DNA of 64,000 bases from Ramlibacter algicola (GTDB taxonomy: Bacteria; Pseudomonadota; Gammaproteobacteria; Burkholderiales; Burkholderiaceae_C): contig NZ_JAEDAO010000001.1 in NCBI RefSeq assembly GCF_016641735.1, positions 1,550,001-1,614,000 on the forward strand, written 5' to 3'. How positions within the stretch are numbered: position 1 is the first letter of the stretch; each line of letters opens with the position of its first letter. A model generated the notes under the pieces. The model was not told the origin of the DNA and ran no database searches. It saw only the letters and a list, made by a program, of their open reading frames with translations. Below are positions 49,972 to 58,181 of the stretch, piece after piece. A program made the position numbers and the translations under genes.

Positions 49972-51297
49972 CTAGGTCCCCTCCGGGTAAGTCTCCGGCA
50001 CCTCCACCCCTTCCGGCTCCACGCAGTCCGCGATCGGCTCCAGGGAGCGCGTTTGGTCCAGGTGCACAATGGCGTCGAACTGCATCCCGATGCGCGCGTC
50101 GAAGTAGTGGCTATGGCGCTCGCTTTCGGGCAGGTAGATCACGCCGATCGCGCGTTCCAGCAGGGGCAGGTCCAGCAGGCGGCGCAGGTGGGGATCGGCA
50201 TGCGGCTCCAGCACGAAGTCGCCGAGGCCGGTGTCGTGGAACAGCGCTTCCCAGCTGCCCGCCAGCCCCGGCCGCACGGTCTTGGCCACGCCGGGCTCGT
50301 CCCACTCCGACGCGGCGCGCACGGTGCCTTCGTAGGTCGTCGCGCCGATGAGGAACGCCTCCTCGCCCCAGCGCTGGCGCACCAGTTCACCGACGTTCCA
50401 TTCGCCCTGGTCATGCATCTGCGTCGCGCTCGCGTCGCCCAGGTGCGAGTTGTGCGCCCACACCGCCATCCGCGGCGGCGAGCCCATGCGTTCGTGCAGG
50501 TGGCCTTGCAGCGCCTGCAGCGTGTCGACCATGTGCAGGTCGCGCAGGTTCCACGACGACGCGCGGCCGCGGAACATGCTGCGGTAGTACTGCTCGGCGT
50601 CGTGCACCAGCTTCGCGTTCTGCTGCGCGTGGAACAGCGCGTCGGGATCGTCGTCTTCCGGCGTTCGCTGCTCCATCAGGTCCCGCAGCTGCGCGAGCAC
50701 CGCGTTCTCGCAACTGAGGCCGGCACCGAAGCCGGCCGCGTAGCCGTACGCCTGCAGGTCCTGCTGGAAGTGGTCGAAGCACGCATACCGGCGGCGCGCG
50801 CGGCGCGCGGCTTCCGCGTCGGTGCGGTCCAGGTACTGCAAGACCGCCTTCACCGAGCCGAACAGGCTGTACAGGTCCATGCCGTAGACGCCGCACTGTT
50901 CCCAAGGCGCGCGGCCCATGTTGAACGCGCGCAGCCACACGATGAAGTCGCGCATGACCGTGTTGCGCCACATCCAGGTCGGGAAACGCTGGAAGCCGGC
51001 GAGGGCGTCATCGGGCGTGCCGCCGTCCAGGCCACGCACCCAGCGGTTCACGCGCCACGTGTCCGGCCAGTCGCCTTCGATGACGACGGCGCGGCAGCCA
51101 TGGTGCTCGACGAGTTGCTGCGTCAGCTCCGCGCGAAACGCATAGAACTCGTGCGTGCCATGGCTCGCTTCGCCGATGAGGACGAGGCGATGCGCGGCGG
51201 CGGCGCGCACGAGCGCTGCATCGGCACGGATGCCTTGCAGCGGGCGCGCGTGGCGCCGGACGTCGTCGAGCAAGCCGGGCTCACGCGAGGCAGCCAT
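49972..51297 (-). CDS. Erythromycin esterase family protein
   Basis: 441 residues. LVLIGEASHGTHEFYAFRAELTQQLVEHHGCRAVVIEGDWPDTWRVNRWV holds the catalytic His and conserved Glu of the family; a second His set is in MAVWAHNSHLGDASATQM, and RWGEEAFLIGATTYEGTVRAAS follows. True macrolide esterases are a minority; most chromosomal members have unknown substrates, so no resistance phenotype should be assumed. ATG at 51297 chosen; a start 15 bases upstream is possible. Confidence 0.88.
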   Translation of the reverse strand: MAASREPGLLDDVRRHARPLQGIRADAALVRAAAAHRLVLIGEASHGTHEFYAFRAELTQQLVEHHGCRAVVIEGDWPDTWRVNRWVRGLDGGTPDDALAGFQRFPTWMWRNTVMRDFIVWLRAFNMGRAPWEQCGVYGMDLYSLFGSVKAVLQYLDRTDAEAARRARRRYACFDHFQQDLQAYGYAAGFGAGLSCENAVLAQLRDLMEQRTPEDDDPDALFHAQQNAKLVHDAEQYYRSMFRGRASSWNLRDLHMVDTLQALQGHLHERMGSPPRMAVWAHNSHLGDASATQMHDQGEWNVGELVRQRWGEEAFLIGATTYEGTVRAASEWDEPGVAKTVRPGLAGSWEALFHDTGLGDFVLEPHADPHLRRLLDLPLLERAIGVIYLPESERHSHYFDARIGMQFDAIVHLDQTRSLEPIADCVEPEGVEVPETYPEGT

Positions 51298-51408
51298 GCC
51301 CCACCGGGGCAAGGCGCGTGCCCCCGCCGCCCGCCGGTGGCATCGGCGCCGTCCTACAGCGGTGGTCGTCCAGCCAGCCTAGAACTGGTGCAACCTCAGG
51401 AGTCCGCC

Positions 51409-51528
51409 ATGTCCATCCAGCAGCTGCTGCACGCCGACGTCACGCGCGTGGTGGTCGTCGCGCTGGTCGCCGCGATCGTCCTGCTGTCGACGCTGGCGAT
51501 CACATTGACCGAGATGGTCGTCCCCTGA
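51409..51528 (+). CDS. 39-residue single-span membrane protein
   Basis: SIQQLLHADVTRVVVVALVAAIVLLSTLAITLTEMVVP has one long hydrophobic helix. CAGGAGT lies 6 bases before the ATG, a good ribosome site. Too short for standard gene calling. Function unknown; it sits convergent to the reductase gene with no gap. Confidence 0.6.
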   Translation: MSIQQLLHADVTRVVVVALVAAIVLLSTLAITLTEMVVP

Positions 51529-52566
51529 TCAGGCGTCCAGCGGAGCGACGCCCAGCACGAGCTTGCCGAAGTTGGCGCCGCTGAACAGGCGGTTCAGCGC
51601 GTCGGGGAAGTTGTCGATGCCCTGCACGACGTCCTCGCGGCTCTTCAGGCGGCCGTCCTTCAGGTAGCCGGACAACTCGGCCACGGCCTGCGGGAAGCGG
51701 CTGGCGTAGTCGAACACCACCATGCCCTGCATGCGCGCGCGGTGCACCAGCAGCGACAGGTAGTTCTTCGGTCCCTGGATCGGCGTGGTGTTGTTGTACT
51801 GGCTGATGGCGCCGCAGATCACGATGCGCGCGTTCATCGCCAGACGCGCGAGCACCTCGTCGAGGATGTCGCCGCCGACGTTGTCGAAGTAGACGTCGAC
51901 GCCGTTCGGGCAGTGCTGCTTCAGCCCCGCGCGCACGTTGCCGGCCTTGTAGTCGATGCAGGCGTCGAAGCCGAGCTCGTTCATCACCCAGTCGCACTTG
52001 GCCGTGCCGCCCGCGATGCCGACCACGCGGCACCCCTTGATTTTCGCCAGCTGCCCCACCGTCTGGCCCACGGCGCCGGCCGCCCCGGACACCACCACGG
52101 TGTGGCCCGGTTGCGGCATGCCGACGTCGAGCAGGCCGAAGTAAGCCGTCATGCCCGGCATGCCCAGTACGTTGAGCCACTGCGTGACGGTGCCCAGGCG
52201 CGTGTCGATGGGCACCAGGCCCGCGCGCTTGATGCCGGCCGCGTCGAACGCGGCGTACTCCTGCACGCCGAGCACGCCCGACACCAGGCTGCCCTGCGCG
52301 AACTTCGGATGCGACGACGCGAGCACGCGGCCGACGCCGCCCGCGCGCATCACTTCGCCGATGCCCACCGGCGGGATGTAGCTCTTGCCTTCGTTCATCC
52401 AGCCGCGCATGGCCGGGTCGAGCGAGAGGGCGAGCGTCTGCACCAGCACGCCGCCCTCGGGCGCGGCCGGCACGGGCTCCGTGGTGCGTTGCCAGTCGTC
52501 CGCGTTGGGCAGGCCGATGGGGCGGCGGGCGAGACGGAACTGGTGGTTCATGGCGGCGGTGGTCAT
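51529..52566 (-). CDS. NADP-dependent oxidoreductase, CurA/PTGR-like MDR family
   Basis: 345 residues. LARRPIGLPNADDWQ at the start, SLDPAMRGWM and the nucleotide-binding VVSGAAGAVGQTVGQLAKIKGCRVVGIAGG identify the zinc-free medium-chain reductase group that reduces alpha,beta-unsaturated ketones (curcumin reductase, leukotriene B4 dehydrogenase). KYLSLLVHRARMQG-type and ALNRLFSGANFGKLVL are also typical. AGGAGC is the ribosome site. Single gene. Confidence 0.92.
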   Translation of the reverse strand: MTTAAMNHQFRLARRPIGLPNADDWQRTTEPVPAAPEGGVLVQTLALSLDPAMRGWMNEGKSYIPPVGIGEVMRAGGVGRVLASSHPKFAQGSLVSGVLGVQEYAAFDAAGIKRAGLVPIDTRLGTVTQWLNVLGMPGMTAYFGLLDVGMPQPGHTVVVSGAAGAVGQTVGQLAKIKGCRVVGIAGGTAKCDWVMNELGFDACIDYKAGNVRAGLKQHCPNGVDVYFDNVGGDILDEVLARLAMNARIVICGAISQYNNTTPIQGPKNYLSLLVHRARMQGMVVFDYASRFPQAVAELSGYLKDGRLKSREDVVQGIDNFPDALNRLFSGANFGKLVLGVAPLDA

Positions 52567-52703
52567 CGGAGCTCCTCTTCAGCTGCATCGTAGGCGGGGC
52601 CTGGACAGGGCAGGGTAGCGCGGGTGACACCTTCCCTGCATGCGGAGCACGCGTGCTGTAATGACCGGCCGAGGACGCCGACCTACGAGGAAGGAGCCCA
52701 TCC

Positions 52704-53963
52704 GTGCCCGTCACCCAAACACTCCACGACCGCCATGCCGCCGCGTCGACCGGACGCGAGCAGCTGGCCGTGCGCCATGCCGAGGTGCGCGCGCACAGCC
52801 TGGCACTCGCCTCCACGCTCACGCCCGAGGACCAGTGCGTGCAGTCCATGCCCGATGCCAGTCCCACCAAGTGGCATCTCGCGCACACCAGCTGGTTCTT
52901 CGAGGCCGTGGTGCTCGCCCCGCACGATCCTGCCTACCGCTGCTTCGATCCCGCGTACGCGCGCCTGTTCAACAGCTACTACGAGTCGCTCGGGCCACGC
53001 CATCCGCGTCCCCGCCGCGGCTTGCTCACGCGGCCGTCGCTCGGGGACGTGCATGCGTACCGCGAGCACGTCGACCAGGCGGTGCAGCAGTTCATCCTCA
53101 CCGCGCCGGCCGCGGAATGGGATGCCGCACGCGACCTCGTCGAGCTGGGCCTGCAGCACGAGCAGCAGCACCAGGAACTGCTGGCCACCGACATCCTGCA
53201 TGCGTTCAGCTGCAATCCGCTGCTGCCGGCCTGGCAGCCGCACGACACGCCGGCGCTGCGGCTCGCGCCGAGCACGCCGGCCCTGCGCTGGCTGGAGCAT
53301 GACGGCGGGCCCGTCGACGTCGGGCACGAAGGCGACGGTTTCGCGTTCGACAACGAAACGCCGCGGCACCGCGTGTGGCTGCAGCCGTTCGCGATCGCCG
53401 ACCGGCTCGTCACCTGCGGCGAGTACCAGCAATTCATCGAGGACGGCGGCTATGCGCGTGCGTCGTTGTGGCTGTCCGATGGCTGGGCGGCGGTGCAGCA
53501 GCAGGGCTGGATCGCGCCGGCCTACTGGCTGGCGCCCGGTGGCGCACGCGCGCCGTCGGATCAATGGCAGGTGTTCGGCGCGCAGGGCGTGCGCCCGCTC
53601 GATGCGGCCGCGCCCGTCACGCACCTGAGCTTCTATGAAGCCACGGCCTTTGCCGAGTGGGCCGGTGCCCGGCTGCCGACCGAGTTCGAATGGGAGGCGC
53701 TGTGCGAAGCACCGGGCTTCCTGCAGCGCACGGGCCATGCATGGCAGTGGACCCGCTCCTCGTACGACCCCTATCCCGGCTTCCAGCCCCTGGCGGGCGC
53801 GGTCGGTGAATACAACGGCAAGTTCATGGTCGGGCAACTGGTGCTGCGGGGCGGCAGCGCCTTCACGCCGGGCGGCCACGCGCGGCCGACGTACCGCAAC
53901 TTCTTCCCGCCGGCCGCACGCTGGCAGTGCACCGGCCTGCGGCTGGCGAAAGGACGTGCATGA
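52704..53963 (+). CDS. egtB: EgtB: ergothioneine biosynthesis sulfoxide synthase
   Basis: 419 residues. N-terminal DinB-like domain with iron ligands His in KWHLAHTSWFFE and the HxxxHxE of LQHEQQHQELLATDI; the C-terminal formylglycine-enzyme-like domain has FAIADRLVTCGEYQQFIEDGGY, RLPTEFEWEALC and LRGGSAFTPGGHARPTYRNFFPPAARWQCTGLRLA. It joins trimethylhistidine (hercynine) to a thiol with oxygen. GTG start with AAGGAG 8 bases upstream. Stop overlaps egtD as ATGA. Confidence 0.95.
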   Translation: MPVTQTLHDRHAAASTGREQLAVRHAEVRAHSLALASTLTPEDQCVQSMPDASPTKWHLAHTSWFFEAVVLAPHDPAYRCFDPAYARLFNSYYESLGPRHPRPRRGLLTRPSLGDVHAYREHVDQAVQQFILTAPAAEWDAARDLVELGLQHEQQHQELLATDILHAFSCNPLLPAWQPHDTPALRLAPSTPALRWLEHDGGPVDVGHEGDGFAFDNETPRHRVWLQPFAIADRLVTCGEYQQFIEDGGYARASLWLSDGWAAVQQQGWIAPAYWLAPGGARAPSDQWQVFGAQGVRPLDAAAPVTHLSFYEATAFAEWAGARLPTEFEWEALCEAPGFLQRTGHAWQWTRSSYDPYPGFQPLAGAVGEYNGKFMVGQLVLRGGSAFTPGGHARPTYRNFFPPAARWQCTGLRLAKGRA

Positions 53964-54931
53964 ATGGATCGACGGTCGCGCTGCTGCGCGACGTGCTGCG
54001 CAGCGAGGCCACCGCTTCGCCTTTCCTGCGCGACCTGCAACGCGCCCTCGCGGAGCCGCCGCATTCGATCTCGCCCAAGTACTTCTACGACGACGCCGGC
54101 TCGCGCCTGTTCGAACGGATCTGCGAGCTGCCCGAGTACTACCCGACGCGCACCGAGACGTCGATCCTGGCCACGCATGCCGCCGACATCGCGCGCGAGA
54201 TCGGCACCGGCTGCGACCTGGTCGAATTCGGCGCCGGATCGTGCACCAAGGTGCGCTTGCTCCTGCGTGACCTGCAGCCGCGTCGCTTCATCCCGATCGA
54301 CATCTCCGGCGCGCACCTGGAGCAGGCCGCGGCCGCGCTGGAGCGCGAGCATCCCGGCCTGCTGGTGCTGCCCCTGGCAGGCGACTACACGCAGGTCGTG
54401 CACCTGCCGCCGCCGTTGCCCGGCGCGCGCCGCGTCGGTTTCTTCCCCGGTTCGACCATCGGCAACTTCACGCCGTCCGAGGCGCTGGACTTCCTGCGCA
54501 GCGCGGCGCGGCTGCTGCGCGGCGGCGGCCTGCTGCTGGGGGCGGACCTGGTGAAGGACCCGGCGGTGCTGCATGCCGCATACAACGACGCGCAAGGGGT
54601 GACGGCCGAGTTCAACCTGAACCTGCTCGCGCGTGCCAACCGCGAGATCGGCACCGACTTCGACCTGGACCGCTTCTGGCACAGCGCGTTCTACAACGCG
54701 GCCGAGCGGCGCATCGAGATGCACCTGGTCAGCCGCGCGCGCCAGCAGGTGCACGTGGGCGGCCGCCCGTACCTCCTGGAGGAAGGGCAGGCGTTGCACA
54801 CGGAGAATTCGTACAAGTTCGGTGTCGAAGGACTGCGCCGCCTGGCGCGCGAAGCCGGCTTCACGCCGGGCCCGGTGTGGACCGACCCGGACCACCTGTT
54901 CAGCGTGCACTGGCTGCACGCACCGGATTGA
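53960..54931 (+). CDS. egtD: EgtD: L-histidine N-alpha-methyltransferase
   Basis: 323 residues. SAM motif LVEFGAGSCTKVRLLLRDL, ISPKYFYDDAGSRLFERICELPEYYPTRTETSIL (histidine-pocket Tyr) and VGFFPGSTIGNFTPSEALDFL are diagnostic, and LLLGADLVKDPAVLHAAYND follows. Trimethylates histidine to hercynine, the substrate of EgtB. No egtA, egtC or egtE nearby, so the short, cysteine-type or split pathway is implied. Confidence 0.95.
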   Translation: MNGSTVALLRDVLRSEATASPFLRDLQRALAEPPHSISPKYFYDDAGSRLFERICELPEYYPTRTETSILATHAADIAREIGTGCDLVEFGAGSCTKVRLLLRDLQPRRFIPIDISGAHLEQAAAALEREHPGLLVLPLAGDYTQVVHLPPPLPGARRVGFFPGSTIGNFTPSEALDFLRSAARLLRGGGLLLGADLVKDPAVLHAAYNDAQGVTAEFNLNLLARANREIGTDFDLDRFWHSAFYNAAERRIEMHLVSRARQQVHVGGRPYLLEEGQALHTENSYKFGVEGLRRLAREAGFTPGPVWTDPDHLFSVHWLHAPD

Positions 54932-54947
54932 AGGACGAGGACCAAGG

Positions 54948-55229
54948 ATGAAGGCAAGCTGGAATGGCGTCGTGCTCGCGCAGAGCGACGACACGGTGCT
55001 GGTGGAGGGCAACCACTACTTCCCCGAAGCGGCGCTCGACCGCAAGTACGTCACCTTCTCGAACCACAAGACCAGCTGCCCGTGGAAGGGGCAGGCCAGC
55101 TACTACTCGCTGCTGGTCAACGGCGAGATGAACCCGGACGCGGTCTGGTACTACCCGGACCCCAAGCCCGAAGCCGAGATGGTCCGCGGGCGAGTGGCGT
55201 TCTGGAAGGGCGTGACGGTCGGGGAGTAG
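54948..55229 (+). CDS. DUF427 domain protein
   Basis: 93 residues, all-beta. ASWNGVVLAQSDDTVLVEGNHYFPEAALDRKYVTFSNHKTSCPWKGQASYYSLLVNGEMNPDAVWYYPDPKPEAEMVRGRVAFWKGVTV is a full DUF427 domain with the conserved T-x-C-x-W-K-G-x-A-x-Y motif. 16 bases after egtD with AAGG just before the ATG, so in the egt operon. Function unknown. Confidence 0.92.
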   Translation: MKASWNGVVLAQSDDTVLVEGNHYFPEAALDRKYVTFSNHKTSCPWKGQASYYSLLVNGEMNPDAVWYYPDPKPEAEMVRGRVAFWKGVTVGE

Positions 55230-55247
55230 GCCGCGCGGACACTTTCC

Positions 55248-55335
55248 CGTCGTCCCCGCGGAGGCGGGGACCCATCGTTTCCATCAAGCGCCCCGGGGCG
55301 GAAGCGGTGGATTCCCGCCTCCACGGGGAATGACG
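55248..55335. repeat. Pair of inverted REP-like palindromes
   Basis: CGTCGTCCCCGCGGAGGCGGGGACCCATCG and GGTGGATTCCCGCCTCCACGGGGAATGACG, same layout as at 49871-49959. Confidence 0.85.
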
Positions 55336-55384
55336 GAGAGCGCCTTCGCGGCGACCGGCCTGCCCGCAGCGGTAAGCTCGGCGC

Positions 55385-56113
55385 ATGCTGCTGCCACCCC
55401 CGTATTGCGCCGCCGCCGAGGTCCCGGCCCTGCTGCGATCGCGCGGCTTCGCGGCCGTCAGCCCGCCCGGCGTGGCCGAGCTCGCGGGCCGCCCGCTGCC
55501 GCACCTGCAGGCGCTGGCGCCGTCGTGGGACGACCTGCCGCCCGACACCTACCTGAAGGACGGCGGACGGTACCGCCGGCGCCGCCATTCCTGCTTCGTG
55601 GCCGAGGGCGGCAGGCTCGAGCAGGCGCCGCACCGCGCGCACTGGCAGCCCGTCGAATACAACGCGCTGCACGGCGGCATGCAGCGCTGGTTCGAGCCGA
55701 TGCAGCCGGACGTCGTCGCGCAGCCGGCCTGGTCCGGGCTGCTGCTCGCACTGGCCGGCATCGCGTCGGGCCTGCGCGGCGCGCAGCCCTGGTTCATCGA
55801 GGCGCACCAGTTCCGCATCGACACCACCGACGGCATCGGTCGCCCGACGCCGGAAGGCGCGCACCGTGACGGCGTCGACCTGGTCGCGGTGTTCCTGGTC
55901 GACCGCACGGGCATCAAGGGCGGCGAGACTCGCGTGTTCGACGCCGACGGCCCCGCGGGCCAGCGCTTCACGCTGGCCGAGCCGTGGAGCGTGCTGCTGC
56001 TGGACGACGAGCGTGTCGTGCACGAGACCACGCCAATCCAGCCGAGCGAGCCCGGCGGGCACCGCGACACGCTGGTGCTCACGTACCGCGCCGGCGGCTT
56101 CCAGGGCGGCTGA
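55385..56113 (+). CDS. 2OG-Fe dioxygenase (BsmA/IDO-like)
   Basis: 242 residues. Facial triad His-x-Asp in PTPEGAHRDGVDLVAVFLVDR and distal His in DERVVHETTPIQ, with 2-oxoglutarate-binding Arg in HRDTLVLTYRAGGF. The YNALHGGMQRWFEP and IEAHQFRI motifs match the 2OG-Fe_Oxy_2 family, which includes amino-acid hydroxylases. The substrate may be a free amino acid; not determinable here. Confidence 0.88.
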   Translation: MLLPPPYCAAAEVPALLRSRGFAAVSPPGVAELAGRPLPHLQALAPSWDDLPPDTYLKDGGRYRRRRHSCFVAEGGRLEQAPHRAHWQPVEYNALHGGMQRWFEPMQPDVVAQPAWSGLLLALAGIASGLRGAQPWFIEAHQFRIDTTDGIGRPTPEGAHRDGVDLVAVFLVDRTGIKGGETRVFDADGPAGQRFTLAEPWSVLLLDDERVVHETTPIQPSEPGGHRDTLVLTYRAGGFQGG

Positions 56114-56195
56114 GCCATCCGGTTCGGAAGGCACCGACGGCGGACATCTGCGCCGTCGCACACCACGCCTGCGCCGCCGGCCGTAGCGTCGGCAC

Positions 56196-58181
56196 ATGAC
56201 CAGACCTTTCGAGACTTCCGACCTGGAACTGCACCGCAAGGTGGTCGACGTGCACTGCACCGCCGCCGCGCCGGCCGCGGTGTGCACCGTCCGGTCCGTC
56301 GACCGTGCGCAGGACAGCTACCGCCAGACGCTCTGGCTGCTGCCGCTGGACGGCGGCGCGCCGCAGCAACTCGGTGGCGACGGCTCCGGGCAATCGCCGC
56401 GCTGGTCGCCGCAGGGCGACCGCATCGCGTTCCTGTCCAGCGCCAGCGGGTCGATGCAGGTGCATCTGATCGATCCCGACGGCAGCGGCGTGCGCCAGTG
56501 CGGCCAGTTGCCCGGCGCCGTGTCGTCGCTGCGCTGGGCAACCGATGGCAAGAGCCTGCTCGTCACCGCCGCGGTGAGCGTCGACCCGGACCGGCATGGC
56601 AAGCGCGGCCCGGCGGGCGCCTCCGGGCCGACCACGCCCGAAGTCGCGTGGAAGCTGCCCTACAAGTCCGACGGCATGGGCTACCTGCTGCGGCGCGAGA
56701 TCCACCTGTTCCGCATCGATGTGGAGAAGGGCGACCACGAGCAGCTCACCGACGGCAACTTCGACGTCTTCAGCTTCGTGCCGTCGCCCGACGGCCGGCA
56801 GGTCGCGTATGGCCGCACGCGCGAAGGCCGCTTCGCGCACCGCACCGACCTGTGGCTCTGCGACGCCGACGGCGGCCGCGCGCGCCAGCTCACGCGTGAC
56901 TTCGCCACCGTGCTGCAGCCGTCGTGGTCGCCGGATGGCTCGAAACTCGCCTTCGCCGCCGCGCAGCAGGAGGGCAGTGCGCAGAACGCGCTGTACGTGC
57001 TCGATGCCGCCACCGGCCGCATGAGCCAGCTGGGCGACGACAACCTCGAGGTGGCCGACGGCATGTCGGTGCACTGGTCGGCGGATGGCGAGCGCGTGGT
57101 CTTCACCCGCGCCTGGCACGGCTGCCACGAGGTGTGCGCGATCCCGGCGGCCGGCGGCGAGCTGCAGGTGCTCGTGGCCGGCGAGCGCCAGTTCGGCGCG
57201 TTCTGCGGCGACGGCGAGCGCTTCGTGTTCAGCGTCGACCATCCGGCGGAACCGAACGAGCTGTGGACGTGCGAAGCCGACGGCCAGCACGAGCGGCGGC
57301 TGAGCGACTTCAACCCCTGGTGGCGCGAGCGCACGCCGCTGGTGGCGGAGCACCGCGAGTTCACCGTGCCGGACGGCGAGGGTGGCCGCGAGACGATCGA
57401 AGGCTGGCTGATCCGGGCGCGTGACGTGCAAGGCCCGCAGCCGCTGGTGGACGACGTGCACGGCGGCCCGGCGAGCTACGCGCTGCTGGACTTCGAAACC
57501 AACGTGTACTGGCAGGTGCTGTGCTCGCGCGGCTGGGCGATCCTGGCGCTCAACACGGTCGGCTCCGCCAGCCAGGGCCGCGAATTCTGCGAACGCCTGA
57601 ACGGCCGCTGGGGCGAACTCGACCTGCCGCAGCACCTGGAGGTCGTGCGGCAACTGCAGGACGACGGCACGTGCGACAAGCGCGTGGGCATCGTCGGCAA
57701 GTCGTATGGAGGCTTCCTCAGCGCGTGGGCGGTCGGCCACACGCAGTTGTTCCGCTCCGCGGTGGTGATGGCGCCGGTCGGCAACATCGAGACCCACTAC
57801 GGCACCTCCGACGGCGGCTACTACGCGGACCCGCTGTACGTGGGCAGCAAGCCGCGGTTCGATCGCCACCGCGCGCGCGAGCTGTCGCCGCTGCAGCACA
57901 TCGAGAAGTCGAAGACGCCGGTGCTGTTCCTGCAGGGCAAAGACGACGAGCGCTGCCCCAAGTGCCAGTCCGAGGAGATGTTCGTCAGCCTCATGCGCGC
58001 GGGCGACACGCCGGCGGAACTGGTGCTGTACCCGGGCGGCGACCACCACTTCCTGAGCGACGGCGCGCCCTCGATGCGCCGCGATGCGTGCGAACGCATC
58101 ATGGATTGGCTTGCACGCTGGTGCGAACGCCCCGCGCCGGCGGCGAAAGCCGAGCAGCGCGAGGAAGTCTCCGAGAGCTAG
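56196..58181 (+). CDS. S9 family prolyl oligopeptidase-like serine peptidase
   Basis: 661 residues. The N-terminal half is a TolB/WD40-like propeller (SPRWSPQGDRIAFLSS, QPSWSPDGSKLAFAAA). The C-terminal alpha/beta hydrolase has DVHGGPASYAL, nucleophile Ser in GIVGKSYGGFLSAW, Asp in LFLQGKDDERCP and His in PGGDHHFLS. No signal peptide, so a cytoplasmic acylaminoacyl- or dipeptidyl-peptidase type. Its stop codon shares CTAG with the stop of the convergent ABC permease gene. Confidence 0.93.
   Translation: MTRPFETSDLELHRKVVDVHCTAAAPAAVCTVRSVDRAQDSYRQTLWLLPLDGGAPQQLGGDGSGQSPRWSPQGDRIAFLSSASGSMQVHLIDPDGSGVRQCGQLPGAVSSLRWATDGKSLLVTAAVSVDPDRHGKRGPAGASGPTTPEVAWKLPYKSDGMGYLLRREIHLFRIDVEKGDHEQLTDGNFDVFSFVPSPDGRQVAYGRTREGRFAHRTDLWLCDADGGRARQLTRDFATVLQPSWSPDGSKLAFAAAQQEGSAQNALYVLDAATGRMSQLGDDNLEVADGMSVHWSADGERVVFTRAWHGCHEVCAIPAAGGELQVLVAGERQFGAFCGDGERFVFSVDHPAEPNELWTCEADGQHERRLSDFNPWWRERTPLVAEHREFTVPDGEGGRETIEGWLIRARDVQGPQPLVDDVHGGPASYALLDFETNVYWQVLCSRGWAILALNTVGSASQGREFCERLNGRWGELDLPQHLEVVRQLQDDGTCDKRVGIVGKSYGGFLSAWAVGHTQLFRSAVVMAPVGNIETHYGTSDGGYYADPLYVGSKPRFDRHRARELSPLQHIEKSKTPVLFLQGKDDERCPKCQSEEMFVSLMRAGDTPAELVLYPGGDHHFLSDGAPSMRRDACERIMDWLARWCERPAPAAKAEQREEVSES

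Noticed and set aside
49972..51297. Macrolide resistance gene
   Set aside because: Belongs to the broad erythromycin-esterase family, most chromosomal members of which have no shown macrolide activity, and there is no resistance context.
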